This document shows, one piece after another, positions 1 through 8,313 of a stretch of 64,000 bases of DNA. The notes beneath the pieces are model-generated. The model was not told where the DNA came from and did no database searches. It saw only the letters and a program-made list of their open reading frames with translations. The stretch lies in contig NZ_RDTE01000003.1 of the NCBI RefSeq assembly GCF_004125265.1, positions 7,750,001 to 7,814,000 of the forward strand. The letters run 5' to 3'. This DNA is from Streptomyces lydicus (lineage in GTDB: Bacteria; Actinomycetota; Actinomycetes; Streptomycetales; Streptomycetaceae). Each line of letters opens with the position of its first letter. The first letter of the stretch is position 1. The translations under genes were made by a program, and so were the position numbers.

Positions 1-1
1 C

Positions 2-328
2 GCCGACCCCGCCGCCACGGTCCGGGTCTTCCGGGATCAGATCGAGGCCAACAAGGTCGTGCAGCGCGGGCTGTACCGCCGGTGGGGCGCGAACCCGGCG
101 CAGGCCCCCACCCGGCGCCCCGACCTCCAGAAGGTCCGCAAGCAGATCAACCGCGTCAATGGCGCGCTGGTACGGGCCCTGGCCGGCTCCCCGCGGGCCC
201 GTTCGGCGCCGTACTGCGCTCCGCTGCTGACCGCGGCCACCGTGCGGGTACACCAGCAGCGTCACCTGGACACGCTGCACACGGCGGCCCTGGCCCGCTC
301 GCTGCGCTCGGTCTGCACCGGAGCCTGA
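2..328 (+). CDS. Chorismate mutase, secreted AroQ-gamma type (C-terminal part)
   Basis: The reading frame is open from base 2 and ends in TGA at 326-328, so about 108 C-terminal residues are present and the start lies outside the window. The opening stretch (VFRDQIEANKVVQRGLYRRW) has the Arg/Asp-Gln-Ile-Glu-x-Asn-Lys pattern of the active-site helix of exported AroQ-gamma chorismate mutases. These convert chorismate to prephenate. The rest is helical, with two cysteines (SAPYCAPLL and LRSVCTGA) that could form a disulphide, as expected of an exported protein. The signal peptide cannot be checked. No downstream partner on this strand follows; the next gene is convergent. Confidence 0.75.
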   Translation, partial: ADPAATVRVFRDQIEANKVVQRGLYRRWGANPAQAPTRRPDLQKVRKQINRVNGALVRALAGSPRARSAPYCAPLLTAATVRVHQQRHLDTLHTAALARSLRSVCTGA

Positions 329-395
329 CCGACGGCGGCCCGCCCGGCCCGTCCCGCCCGCCCGGCCCGTCCCGCCCGCCGCAAGGCCAACCGCC

Positions 396-2024
396 TCACC
401 CCGTCCCCCCGCCCGCCGCCACCGCCCGCGCCCAGCGGTAGTCCGCCTTGCCGCTGGGTGAACGCTGGATGTGGTCGGTGAAGACGGCGGCACGCGGGAT
501 CTTGTACCCCGCAAGCCGGGTCCGGCAGTGGCGCTGCAGCCCTTCCAGGTCCAACGGCGCCGCACCGGACCGCAGTTGCACCACGGCCGCGACCGCGCTG
601 CCCCACCGTTCGTCCGGTACGCCCGCCACCAGTGCGTCGTAGACGTCCGGATGCGCCTTCAGTGCCTGCTCGACCTCTTCCGGATAGATCTTCTCGCCGC
701 CGGAGTTGATGCACTGCGAGCCCCGGCCGAGGACGGTGACGATGCCCGCCTCGTCCACGGTCGCCATGTCGCCCAGCAGCACCCACCGGTCGCCGTGCGC
801 CTCGAAGAAGGTCTCGGCGGTCTTCTTCGGGTCGTTGTAGTAGCCCAGCGGGACATGCCCGCGCAGCGCGATACGGCCGACCTCGCCGGCCGGCACCGGC
901 TCGTGGGTCGCCAGGTCCACCACTGCCGTACGGGAGTTGACGTGCAGCCGGAAGCCCTTGCCGGGGCCCGAGTCGTCGGTGGCGGTGCCGTTGAAGCCGG
1001 ACTCGGACGAGCCGAAGTTGTTGAGCAGCATGACGTGCGGCAGCAGCGCGGCGAACTGGGCGCGGACGGTCTCGGAGAGGATCGCGCCGGAGCTGCTGAC
1101 GCTGAACAGCGAGGAGCAGTCGGTGCCCTTGAGCGGCCCGGCGAGCGCATCGACGAGCGGACGCAGCATCGCATCGCCGACCAGCGACACGCTGGTGACC
1201 CGCTCCCGCTCGATGGTCCGCAGCACCTCCTCGGGCACGTATTTGCGGTGGATGACGACCTTCTGGCCGAAGTGGAAGGCGATGAACGCGGTGAGGGTGG
1301 AGGTGCCGTGCATCAGCGGGGGAGCGGGGAAGAAGACGATGCCGTCACCGCCCGCCGCGACCCGCTCGGCCAGCTCCCGCGGTCGCGTCACCGGCTCACC
1401 GGTCGGTGCCCCGCCGCCCATGCCGGCGAAGAACAGGTCCTCGTGGCGCCACATCACGCCCTTGGGCATACCGGTGGTGCCGCCGGTGTAGATCACGATC
1501 TGGTCGTCGGCCGAGCGCGGCCCGAAGCCGCGCGCGGGGGAGGCGGCGGCCTCGGCGTCCGCGAGCGCGACGGGCGCGAGGGGCGGCTCGGGGGCGCCGG
1601 CGGGCGGGGTGCCGACCCGTACGAGATGCCGCAGTCCGGGCGCCTGAGGGAGGGCGGCGGCCACCCGCGCGGTGAACTCCGCGTCGAACACCAGCGCCAC
1701 CAGGTCGGCGTCCCGGTAGAGGTAGACCAGCTCCTCCTCGACGTAGCGGTAGTTGACGTTCACCGGGACGGCGCGGATCTTCAGACAGGCGTAGACGGCC
1801 TGGAGGTATTCGACGCCGTTGTAGAGGTGCAGTCCGACGTGCTGACCGGGGCGGACGCCGTGGTCGGCGAGGTGGTGGGCCAGCCGGTTGGCGGCGCGGT
1901 CCAGTTCGGCGTAGGTCAGCCGCCGTTCGCTGCCGGTCCCCGGATGGTCGACGTACACCAGCGCCTCGCGGTCCGGGACCGTGTCGACGATCGACTCGAA
2001 GAGGTCGGCAAGGTTGTACTCCAC
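396..2024 (-). CDS. Acyl-CoA synthetase (ANL superfamily AMP-forming ligase)
   Basis: This predicted 542-residue enzyme activates a carboxylic acid to its acyl-CoA through an acyl-adenylate. The phosphate-binding loop YTGGTTGMPKGVMWRH is clear. So are the hinge/A8 region LGDMATVDEAGIVTVLGRG followed by SGGEKIYPEEVE, and the C-terminal catalytic lysine in QRSPSGKADYRWA. The GTG at 2024 is chosen because GGAGGAG lies a few bases upstream and the protein then begins VEYNLADLFESIVD, the usual start of this family. An in-frame ATG at 2063 would add 13 residues but has no good ribosome site. It is divergent from the crotonase/lipid-transfer operon and shares a palindromic operator candidate with it. 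The substrate is unknown; long-chain or steroid-side-chain acids are plausible from context. Confidence 0.88.
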   Translation of the reverse strand: MEYNLADLFESIVDTVPDREALVYVDHPGTGSERRLTYAELDRAANRLAHHLADHGVRPGQHVGLHLYNGVEYLQAVYACLKIRAVPVNVNYRYVEEELVYLYRDADLVALVFDAEFTARVAAALPQAPGLRHLVRVGTPPAGAPEPPLAPVALADAEAAASPARGFGPRSADDQIVIYTGGTTGMPKGVMWRHEDLFFAGMGGGAPTGEPVTRPRELAERVAAGGDGIVFFPAPPLMHGTSTLTAFIAFHFGQKVVIHRKYVPEEVLRTIERERVTSVSLVGDAMLRPLVDALAGPLKGTDCSSLFSVSSSGAILSETVRAQFAALLPHVMLLNNFGSSESGFNGTATDDSGPGKGFRLHVNSRTAVVDLATHEPVPAGEVGRIALRGHVPLGYYNDPKKTAETFFEAHGDRWVLLGDMATVDEAGIVTVLGRGSQCINSGGEKIYPEEVEQALKAHPDVYDALVAGVPDERWGSAVAAVVQLRSGAAPLDLEGLQRHCRTRLAGYKIPRAAVFTDHIQRSPSGKADYRWARAVAAGGGTG

Positions 2025-2107
2025 GTCTCCTCCAGACCGGGCGGGCGTCGGCTTGGCGGTCATTAGAGCGCCGACGCAAGGAGCAGGGAAGGGCCACGGC
2101 GAAGAAA

Positions 2108-2124
2108 TCTGACTACCTGTCAGA
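2108..2124. promoter_or_regulatory. Palindromic operator candidate CTGAC-N5-GTCAG, site 1
   Basis: The 17 bases TCTGACTACCTGTCAGA form a perfect inverted repeat (6-bp arms, 5-base spacer). It lies between the divergent starts of the acyl-CoA synthetase (2024) and the crotonase (2190). Size and position fit a TetR-type repressor site. The same CTGAC-N5-GTCAG pattern recurs at 55660-55674 upstream of another DUF35/thiolase gene. No TetR gene is in the window, so the regulator is unidentified. Confidence 0.55.
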
Positions 2125-2189
2125 AAGGTCTTGAAGTCGGTGTGCCGCTCCTGCAACCTGTTCTCCGTCGTGAGACGGGAGGACGGAAC

Positions 2190-2990
2190 ATGGGTGGTAC
2201 GGAACATCTGTCGGTGGAGCGCGTCGGCGCGACACTGGTGCTCACCCTCAACCGGCCGGAGGCGAAGAACGCGCTCTCGCTGCCGATGCTGGTGGGCCTG
2301 TACGACGGCTGGATCACCGCCGACGAGGACGACACGATCCGCTCCGTCGTCCTCACCGGCGCCGGTGGCACCTTCTGCGCCGGTATGGACCTCAAGGCCC
2401 TCGCGGGCGACGGCATGACCGGCGAGCACTACCGCGACCGGCTGCGCGCCGACCCCGACCTGCACTGGAAGGCGATGCTGCGGCACCACCGCCCCCGCAA
2501 ACCCGTGATCGCCGCCGTCGAGGGGCACTGCGTCGCGGGAGGGACGGAGATCCTGCAGGGCACCGACATCCGCGTCGCCGGCGAGAGCGCCACCTTCGGG
2601 CTCTACGAGGTGCGGCGCGGCCTGTTCCCGATCGGCGGTTCCACCGTCCGTCTCGCCCGCCAGATCCCCCGCACCCACGCCCTGGAGATGCTGCTCACCG
2701 GCCGGCCCTACCCCGCGCGCGAGGCCGAGCGCATCGGCCTGATCGGCCATGTCGTGCCCGAGGGGACCGCGCTGGACAAGGCCCTGGAGATCGCGGAGCT
2801 GGTCAACGGCTGCGGACCGCTCGCCGTCGAAGCCGTCAAGGCCTCCGTCTACGAGACCGCTGAGATGACCGAGACCGACGGGCTGGCGGCCGAACTCGCC
2901 CGCGGCTGGCCGGTCTTCGACACCGCCGACGCCAAAGAAGGCTCCCGGGCCTTCGCCGAGAAGCGCCCGCCCGTCTACCGGCGCGCCTGA
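2190..2990 (+). CDS. Enoyl-CoA hydratase/isomerase (crotonase family)
   Basis: This 266-residue protein has the usual crotonase length. The oxyanion-hole segments are visible as TFCAGMDLK (about residues 61-69) and HCVAGGTE (about 113-120), and FGLYEVRRGLFP follows near residue 137-148. Family members hydrate or isomerise enoyl-CoA thioesters in beta-oxidation-type pathways. The ATG at 2190 is preceded by GGGAGGA at a normal distance; the longer upstream frame is ignored. It is the first gene of a tight four-gene operon with a DUF35 protein and two thiolase-like proteins. This set is typical of actinobacterial acyl or steroid side-chain catabolism. The exact substrate cannot be read from sequence. 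Confidence 0.88.
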   Translation: MGGTEHLSVERVGATLVLTLNRPEAKNALSLPMLVGLYDGWITADEDDTIRSVVLTGAGGTFCAGMDLKALAGDGMTGEHYRDRLRADPDLHWKAMLRHHRPRKPVIAAVEGHCVAGGTEILQGTDIRVAGESATFGLYEVRRGLFPIGGSTVRLARQIPRTHALEMLLTGRPYPAREAERIGLIGHVVPEGTALDKALEIAELVNGCGPLAVEAVKASVYETAEMTETDGLAAELARGWPVFDTADAKEGSRAFAEKRPPVYRRA

Positions 2991-3005
2991 CCCAAGGAGC
3001 CCCGC

Positions 3006-3989
3006 ATGCCAGAGGTCCTCACGGCGCCCCTCGTCGTGGAATTCCCCTTCACCCGCTCCCTCGGACCCGTCCAGAGCGCCTTCCTCACCGGGCTGCGCGA
3101 GCGCACCGTCCTCGGCGTCACGGCGAGCGACGGCCGGGTGGTCGTCCCGCCCACCGAGTACGACCCGGTCACCGCGGAGGAGATCCGCGACCTGGTGGAG
3201 GTCGGCACCAGCGGCACCGTCACCACCTGGGCCTGGAACCCGTCCCCCCGCCGCGGCCAGCCCCTCACCACCCCCTTCGCCTGGGTCCTGGTCCGGCTCG
3301 ACGGCGCCGACACCGCCCTGCTGCACGCCCTGGACGCGCCCGGTCCCGACGCCGTACGCACCGGCATGCGGGTCCGGGTCCGCTGGGCCGAGGAGCGCAC
3401 CGGCGCGATCACCGACATCGCCTGCTTCGAGCCGGACGACGGCGCCGCCGAGGAGAGCCGGCCGGCACCGGACCACAGCGCCGGAGGGGCCGGCCGGCCG
3501 GCACCGCACACCGGGGAGTTCGCAAACCCCGTCACCGGGATCACCACCCCCGCCCGCCTCGACTACACCTACGCGCCCGGCCGCGCCCAGTCCCGCTACC
3601 TCCAGGCGCTCTCGGACCACCGGATCGTGGGCGAGCGCTGCCCCTCCTGCCGCAAGGTCTACGTCCCGCCCCGCGGCGCCTGCCCCACCTGCGGCGTCGC
3701 CACCGACACCCAGGTCGAGGCCGGCCCCCGCGGCACCGTCACCACCTTCTGCATCGTCAACATCAAGGCCAAGAACCTCGACATCGAGGTCCCCTACGTC
3801 TACGCCCATATCGCCCTGGACGGCGCCGACCTGGCCCTGCACGCCCGGATCGGCGGCATCCCGTACGACCGGGTCCGCATGGGGCTGCGCGTCGAACCCG
3901 TCTGGGCCAAGGGCAGCCGCTTTCCCGACCACTACCGCCCCACCGGCGAACCCGATGCCGACTACGACAGCTACAAGGAGCTGATCTGA
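3006..3989 (+). CDS. DUF35/OB-fold zinc-ribbon protein, tandem domain
   Basis: This 327-residue protein has two consecutive OB-fold-like (DUF35) halves. The second half begins with a rubredoxin-like zinc ribbon with four cysteines at about residues 212, 215, 226 and 229 (CPSCRKVYVPPRGACPTC). Such proteins associate with thiolase-like lipid-transfer proteins and are thought to form the acyl-CoA-binding partner of those enzymes. The start ATG follows AAGGAG by 5 bases. The stop overlaps the start of the next gene by one base, indicating translational coupling with the thiolase partner. A Pro/Gly-rich linker separates the halves. At 53604-55517 a DUF35 and a thiolase occur as one polypeptide. 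Confidence 0.85.
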   Translation: MPEVLTAPLVVEFPFTRSLGPVQSAFLTGLRERTVLGVTASDGRVVVPPTEYDPVTAEEIRDLVEVGTSGTVTTWAWNPSPRRGQPLTTPFAWVLVRLDGADTALLHALDAPGPDAVRTGMRVRVRWAEERTGAITDIACFEPDDGAAEESRPAPDHSAGGAGRPAPHTGEFANPVTGITTPARLDYTYAPGRAQSRYLQALSDHRIVGERCPSCRKVYVPPRGACPTCGVATDTQVEAGPRGTVTTFCIVNIKAKNLDIEVPYVYAHIALDGADLALHARIGGIPYDRVRMGLRVEPVWAKGSRFPDHYRPTGEPDADYDSYKELI

Positions 3990-5071
3990 TGCGCGACGTC
4001 GCCATCGTCGCCTTCGGGCAGAGCGATCACGTCCGCGACAGCGCGGAGACCTCCGAGGTCGAGATGCTGATGCCGGTGCTCCACGACGTGCTGGCGCAAA
4101 CCGGCCTGGCGGCCCGGGACATCGACTTCACCTGCTCCGGCTCCTCCGACTACCTCGCCGGCCGGGCCTTCTCCTTCACCATGGCCCTGGACGGCGTCGG
4201 CGCCTGGCCGCCGATCTCCGAATCCCATGTCGAGATGGACGGCGCCTGGGCGCTGTACGAGGCCTGGGTGAAGCTCCTCACCGGCGAGGCGGAGACCGCA
4301 CTCGTCTACTCCTACGGCAAGTCCTCGCCGGGCAGCGTCCGCGACGTCCTCACCCGCCAGCTCGACCCCTACTACGTCGCCCCGCTGTGGCCCGACTCCG
4401 TCGCGCTCGCCGCCCTCCAGGCGCAGGCCCTGATCGACGCGGAGCTGACCGACGAGCGGGAACTGGCCGGCATCGCCGCCCGCCGCCGCACCGCCGCCGG
4501 GTCCAACCCGCACGCCCAGCTGCGCGGCGAGGTGCCCATGGGCGAACCGCTCGTCGCCCCCCTGCGCACCGGCGACTGCCCGCCCATCGGCGACGGCGCG
4601 GCCGCCGTCGTCCTCGCCGTCGGCGACACCGCCCGCCGGCTGACCGACCGCCCCGCCTGGATCCGCGGCCTCGACCACCGCATCGAGGCACACGGCCTGG
4701 GCGTCCGCGACCTCACCGACTCGCCGTCCACCCGGCTCGCGGCCGAGCGCGCCGGCGCCTTCGAGCTCTCCCATGGCCGCAAGGGCACGGGAGGTGCCCC
4801 CATGGTGGACACCGCCGAACTGCACGCCCCCTTCACCTCCCAGGAGGTCGTGCTGCGCCGCGCCCTGCGACTCGACGCGCCGGACAGCACGGTGTGCATC
4901 AACCCGTCCGGCGGCGCGCTCGCCGCCAACCCCGTCATGGCCGCGGGCCTGATCCGCCTCGGCGAGGCCGCCGCCCGCATCCAGCGGGGCGCCTCCGACC
5001 GCGCCCTCGCCCACGCCACCTCGGGCCCGTGCCTGCAGCACAACCTGGTCGCCGTCCTGGAAGGTGAGTGA
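3989..5071 (+). CDS. Thiolase-like lipid-transfer protein (SCP-x type), first copy
   Basis: This 360-residue protein has the thiolase-like fold of the SCP-x/Ltp group. It opens RDVAIVAFGQSDHVRDS and carries the late NPSGGALAANPVMAAG motif and the C-terminal GPCLQHNLV segment. Canonical degradative thiolases are longer and have a clear CxS nucleophile near residue 90. Here the equivalent position is not obvious, as in Ltp aldolase-type members that cleave side-chain beta-hydroxyacyl-CoA with a DUF35 partner. Start and stop overlap with both neighbours, so stoichiometric expression with the DUF35 protein is likely. The aldolase role is inference from family context. Confidence 0.82.
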   Translation: MRDVAIVAFGQSDHVRDSAETSEVEMLMPVLHDVLAQTGLAARDIDFTCSGSSDYLAGRAFSFTMALDGVGAWPPISESHVEMDGAWALYEAWVKLLTGEAETALVYSYGKSSPGSVRDVLTRQLDPYYVAPLWPDSVALAALQAQALIDAELTDERELAGIAARRRTAAGSNPHAQLRGEVPMGEPLVAPLRTGDCPPIGDGAAAVVLAVGDTARRLTDRPAWIRGLDHRIEAHGLGVRDLTDSPSTRLAAERAGAFELSHGRKGTGGAPMVDTAELHAPFTSQEVVLRRALRLDAPDSTVCINPSGGALAANPVMAAGLIRLGEAAARIQRGASDRALAHATSGPCLQHNLVAVLEGE

Positions 5072-6237
5072 TGAGCAAGGAGCCCGTGGCCGTCGTCGGT
5101 GTCGGCCAGACCAAACACGTCGCCGCGCGCCGCGACGTCTCGCTCGCCGGACTCGTCCGCGAGGCGGCCCGACACGCCCTGGACGACGCCGAGTTGACCT
5201 GGGCGGACATCGACGCCGTGGTGATCGGCAAGGCCCCCGACTTCTTCGAGGGCGTGATGATGCCCGAGCTGTACCTCGCCGATGCCCTGGGCGCCGTCGG
5301 CAAACCGATGCTGCGGGTGCACACCGCGGGCTCGGTCGGTGGCTCCACCGCCCTGGTCGCCGCGAACCTCGTCGCCGCCCGGGTCCACCGCACCGTCCTC
5401 ACCGTCGCCTTCGAGAAGCAGTCCGAGTCCAACGCCATGTGGGGACTGTCCCTGCCCATCCCCTTCCAGCAGCCCCTGCTGGCCGGCGCCGGCGGCTTCT
5501 TCGCCCCGCACGTCCGCGCCTATATGCGGCGCACCGGCGCCCCGGACACCGTCGGCTCCCTGGTCGCCTACAAGGACCGCCGCAACGCCCTCAAGAACCC
5601 CTACGCCCACCTCCACGAACACGACATCACCCTGGAGAAGGTCCGGGCCTCGCCGATGCTCTGGGACCCGATCCGCTACTCCGAGACCTGTCCGTCCTCC
5701 GACGGCGCCTGCGCGATGATCCTCACCGACCGCACCGGAGCCGCCCGCGCACCGCACCCGGCGGCCTGGGTGCACGGCGGCGCCATGCGCAGCGAACCCA
5801 CCCTCTTCGCCGGCAAGGACTTCGTCTCCCCGCAGGCCGGCAAGGACTGCGCCGCCGATGTCTACCGGCAGGCCGGCATCACCGACCCGCGCCGCCAGAT
5901 CGACGCGGTGGAGATGTACGTCCCCTTCAGCTGGTACGAGCCGATGTGGCTGGAGAACCTGGGCTTCGCCGAGGAGGGAGAGGGCTGGAAGCTCACCGAG
6001 TCGGGCGTCACCGAGCTGGACGGCGACCTCCCCGTCAACCCGTCCGGCGGGGTGCTCTCCACCAACCCCATCGGCGCCTCCGGCATGATCCGCTTCGCGG
6101 AGGCCGCCCTCCAGGTACGCGGACAGGCCGGCGCCCACCAAGTCGACGGCGCACGGCAGGCGTTGGGGCATGCGTACGGCGGCGGCTCCCAGTTTTTCTC
6201 GATGTGGCTGGTGGGCGCCGAAGCACCGGCCACCTGA
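5071..6237 (+). CDS. Thiolase-like lipid-transfer protein (SCP-x type), second copy
   Basis: This 388-residue protein starts MSKEPVAVVGVGQTKHV. The ATG at 5071 overlaps the upstream stop and follows GGAAGGTGAG; a GTG three bases earlier is an alternative. Thiolase-superfamily features are the HTAGSVGGSTALVAA stretch (where a classical thiolase nucleophile would lie), NPSGGVLSTNPIGASG and a C-terminal HAYGGGSQFF. It pairs with the preceding copy, as Ltp pairs do in steroid or branched-acyl degradation operons, and ends the operon. It probably catalyses thiolytic or retro-aldol cleavage of a CoA thioester. The substrate is unknown. Confidence 0.84.
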   Translation: MSKEPVAVVGVGQTKHVAARRDVSLAGLVREAARHALDDAELTWADIDAVVIGKAPDFFEGVMMPELYLADALGAVGKPMLRVHTAGSVGGSTALVAANLVAARVHRTVLTVAFEKQSESNAMWGLSLPIPFQQPLLAGAGGFFAPHVRAYMRRTGAPDTVGSLVAYKDRRNALKNPYAHLHEHDITLEKVRASPMLWDPIRYSETCPSSDGACAMILTDRTGAARAPHPAAWVHGGAMRSEPTLFAGKDFVSPQAGKDCAADVYRQAGITDPRRQIDAVEMYVPFSWYEPMWLENLGFAEEGEGWKLTESGVTELDGDLPVNPSGGVLSTNPIGASGMIRFAEAALQVRGQAGAHQVDGARQALGHAYGGGSQFFSMWLVGAEAPAT

Positions 6238-6245
6238 CACCCGGC

Positions 6246-6276
6246 AGGGGCGGCCACGCGGCACGGGCGCGCCCCT
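6246..6276 (+). terminator. Possible terminator hairpin after the lipid-transfer operon
   Basis: AGGGGCG at 6246-6252 can pair with CGCCCCT at 6270-6276 around a 17-base loop, nine bases after the operon stop. There is no U-tract, which is common in Streptomyces. The loop is long, so this is tentative. Confidence 0.3.
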
Positions 6277-6386
6277 CCCGGACCCACCACTCCACCACCA
6301 CTCCACCGCCTCGCCACGTCCCCTGTCCGTCCCCCGACACAGTGGCTAGGCTGACCGCGGACGACGATCCGGGAGGAGCGGGACAC

Positions 6387-6626
6387 GTGACCGACAGCAT
6401 CACCGAGCAGCGTCTCGTGGGCGGGCCGAGGCCCGATCTCGACCTGACACAGGCCGAGTGGCAGTCGAGCACCCAGCGCGTGGGCGGCGTCCAGATCGCC
6501 TTCGTCGAGGGCTACATCGCCATGCGAAACCGCCACACCCCGGAGATCCCAGCCCTGATCTTCACCCCCGCCGAGTGGCGCGCCTTCGTCCTCGACGCCC
6601 GCGAGGGCGAATTCGATCTGACGTAG
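6387..6626 (+). CDS. DUF397 small protein
   Basis: This 79-residue protein starts at GTG 6387 after GGGAGGAG. It shows the short DUF397 pattern: W-x-S-S near residue 24 (EWQSSTQR) and a C-terminal FTPAEWRAFVLDAREGEFDL, the most conserved part of the family. In Streptomyces these proteins usually sit next to an XRE-type DNA-binding partner and act as small antagonists or partners in development and antibiotic control. No such partner is adjacent here, so this copy is an orphan. Confidence 0.75.
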   Translation: MTDSITEQRLVGGPRPDLDLTQAEWQSSTQRVGGVQIAFVEGYIAMRNRHTPEIPALIFTPAEWRAFVLDAREGEFDLT

Positions 6627-6766
6627 GGGTCCGGCGCATGGCCGGGAAGGCGCCGGTGCCGGGCGGGAGCCTCCTCGCGGCCGGGTTCGCGAGGGTCCCG
6701 CCCAGCACCCATGGCCCGTCGGCCTACAGGCCCGCCGACGTACAGGACCGTCGGCCGTGGCGCGCG

Positions 6767-7507
6767 TCAGGTGAGCACCACACACCCCCGCCGCCGCAGC
6801 GCCAGGACCGCTTCGGCCGCATCGTCCACGCGGTTCCAGCGCAGATCCAGCTTCTCCAGCGACGGCAGTCGGGTGATCCACGAGGGCAGCGCCTCGATCC
6901 CGTTCCCGCGCAGGTCCACCCGGCGCAGCAGCGGCAGTGCCCGCAGCGTCTCGGAGACGTCGGAGAGGTTGTTGTCCCGGAGTTCCAGCACCCTCAGCTC
7001 GTGCAGCTGTGCCACGCTCCCGGGTAGCCGCGTCAGCGCATTGCCGCCCAGCCACAGCTCCCGGAGCCGCCCGAGTCGCCCCAGGGTCTCCGGGAGGGAG
7101 GACAACTCCGCGTGCTGTGCGCGGAGTTCCACCAGGCCGGTCATCCGGCCGAGCGTTGCCGGCAGCCGGCCGAGCGGGTTCTCGCCCACGTTGAGGTAGC
7201 CGAGCCGGTCCAGGCCGCCGAGCGAGTCCGGCAGGGCGGTGAGCCGGTTGTCGTGCAGATAGAGGTAGCGGGTCAGCCCGGCGAGCCCGCCGAGGTCGTC
7301 CGGGACCGCCGCCAGGGCGTTGTGGCCGAGGTCGAGGGTGTGCAGCGCGTGCAGTCGGCAGAGCGCCGCCGGGATTTCGGTCAGGGCGTTGTCGGCGAGG
7401 ATCAATACCTCCCAGTCCTCGCGCCTCCAGACCTCGGCGGGAACCGAACCCAGACCCGACTTCCAGAGGTTGAGGACGGGAGGCGCGGCGGAACCGGGAC
7501 CGGGCAT
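6767..7507 (-). CDS. Leucine-rich repeat protein
   Basis: This 246-residue protein consists almost entirely of about nine leucine-rich repeats of 22-23 residues (such as LADNALTEIPAALCRLHALHTLDLGHN and related units). The consensus is L-x-x-L-x-L-x-x-N-x-L-x-x-L-P. There is no signal peptide or membrane segment, so it is likely cytoplasmic. The ATG at 7507 follows AAAGGAC. Such proteins offer a curved protein-binding surface; the partner is unknown. A short Ala/Pro-rich leader precedes the first repeat. Confidence 0.8.
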   Translation of the reverse strand: MPGPGSAAPPVLNLWKSGLGSVPAEVWRREDWEVLILADNALTEIPAALCRLHALHTLDLGHNALAAVPDDLGGLAGLTRYLYLHDNRLTALPDSLGGLDRLGYLNVGENPLGRLPATLGRMTGLVELRAQHAELSSLPETLGRLGRLRELWLGGNALTRLPGSVAQLHELRVLELRDNNLSDVSETLRALPLLRRVDLRGNGIEALPSWITRLPSLEKLDLRWNRVDDAAEAVLALRRRGCVVLT

Positions 7508-7551
7508 GGGGCGTGAACGTCCTTTCGTGAAGCGGTGCCGGGTGGTGGGGG

Positions 7552-8313
7552 CTACGGCCAGTCGAGGAGATCGGGCGGCGGGATGGTCCGGTCCGACCGG
7601 CGGCAGTCGAGCGGGTGGTGCGGTGTGCGGCCGGAAAGCCAGGCCGCGAGGTCGGTGAGCGGGCCGCTGACGGTGACCGCCGGTACGCCCGTGTCACCGT
7701 ACCGGCGGGAGAAGGTGTCGTCCGTGGAGGTCAGGACGAGCGGCAGATCCTGCGGCACACGGGGAGACAGGTGATCCAGCAGGTGATGACACAGCTCCCG
7801 TGGCCAGCCGCGCGGAGCGTGGCCGATCCGGGCGTCCGCCGTGTGGATCTCCAACTCCCGCCACCAGCAGAGCAAGGCGGAGCGCAGGGTGCCGTCGCGA
7901 TGCTTCACCGGCCGCTGCCAGTCGGCCGGACCGACCGCCGCCCAGGCTGCGGACGCCTCGGCCAGGGCGGCCCGTACGGCGTCCCCGAGCGCCGCGGCCC
8001 CACGTACCGCACCGGCCTCGATCGCGGCCGCGCGCGCCGGGCGCCCGCCGTCGTACGGCTCGATCAGCTCACCGCGCAGCGCATAACGGGCCTGCCGGGC
8101 CAGGGCCAGCGCGACGCCTTCGAGGTGCGAGAGGACATGGGCGCGGGTCCAGCCGGGCAGCTCGCTCGGCTCGCGCACCCCGGCGTCGGTCAGGCCGGGC
8201 AGCAGGGCGCACAGCCGCTCCTGCCCCGTCCCGATCGCGGCCCGGACCGTCTCCGCGGGGAGCACGTGCGTATCCGCCTCCCCCGGCAGCGCGAGCGCAT
8301 CCGTCACGGCCAC
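7552..8313 (-). CDS. Maleylpyruvate isomerase-family / DinB-fold mycothiol-type protein
   Basis: This 253-residue protein has the N-terminal four-helix DinB-like domain of mycothiol-dependent maleylpyruvate isomerase relatives. ELPGWTRAHVLSHLEG provides the first metal-binding His. WWRELEIHTADARIGH provides Glu and His, and a C-terminal domain of about 90 residues follows. It probably uses a divalent metal and mycothiol to transfer or isomerise a thiol adduct; the substrate is unknown. Three in-frame starts exist. GTG 8313 is preferred because AAGGAG lies five bases upstream, giving a 10-base overlap with the end of pdxH. GTG 8307 overlaps the pdxH stop as GTGA and is also possible. It is translationally coupled to pdxH. 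Confidence 0.78.
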   Translation of the reverse strand: MAVTDALALPGEADTHVLPAETVRAAIGTGQERLCALLPGLTDAGVREPSELPGWTRAHVLSHLEGVALALARQARYALRGELIEPYDGGRPARAAAIEAGAVRGAAALGDAVRAALAEASAAWAAVGPADWQRPVKHRDGTLRSALLCWWRELEIHTADARIGHAPRGWPRELCHHLLDHLSPRVPQDLPLVLTSTDDTFSRRYGDTGVPAVTVSGPLTDLAAWLSGRTPHHPLDCRRSDRTIPPPDLLDWP

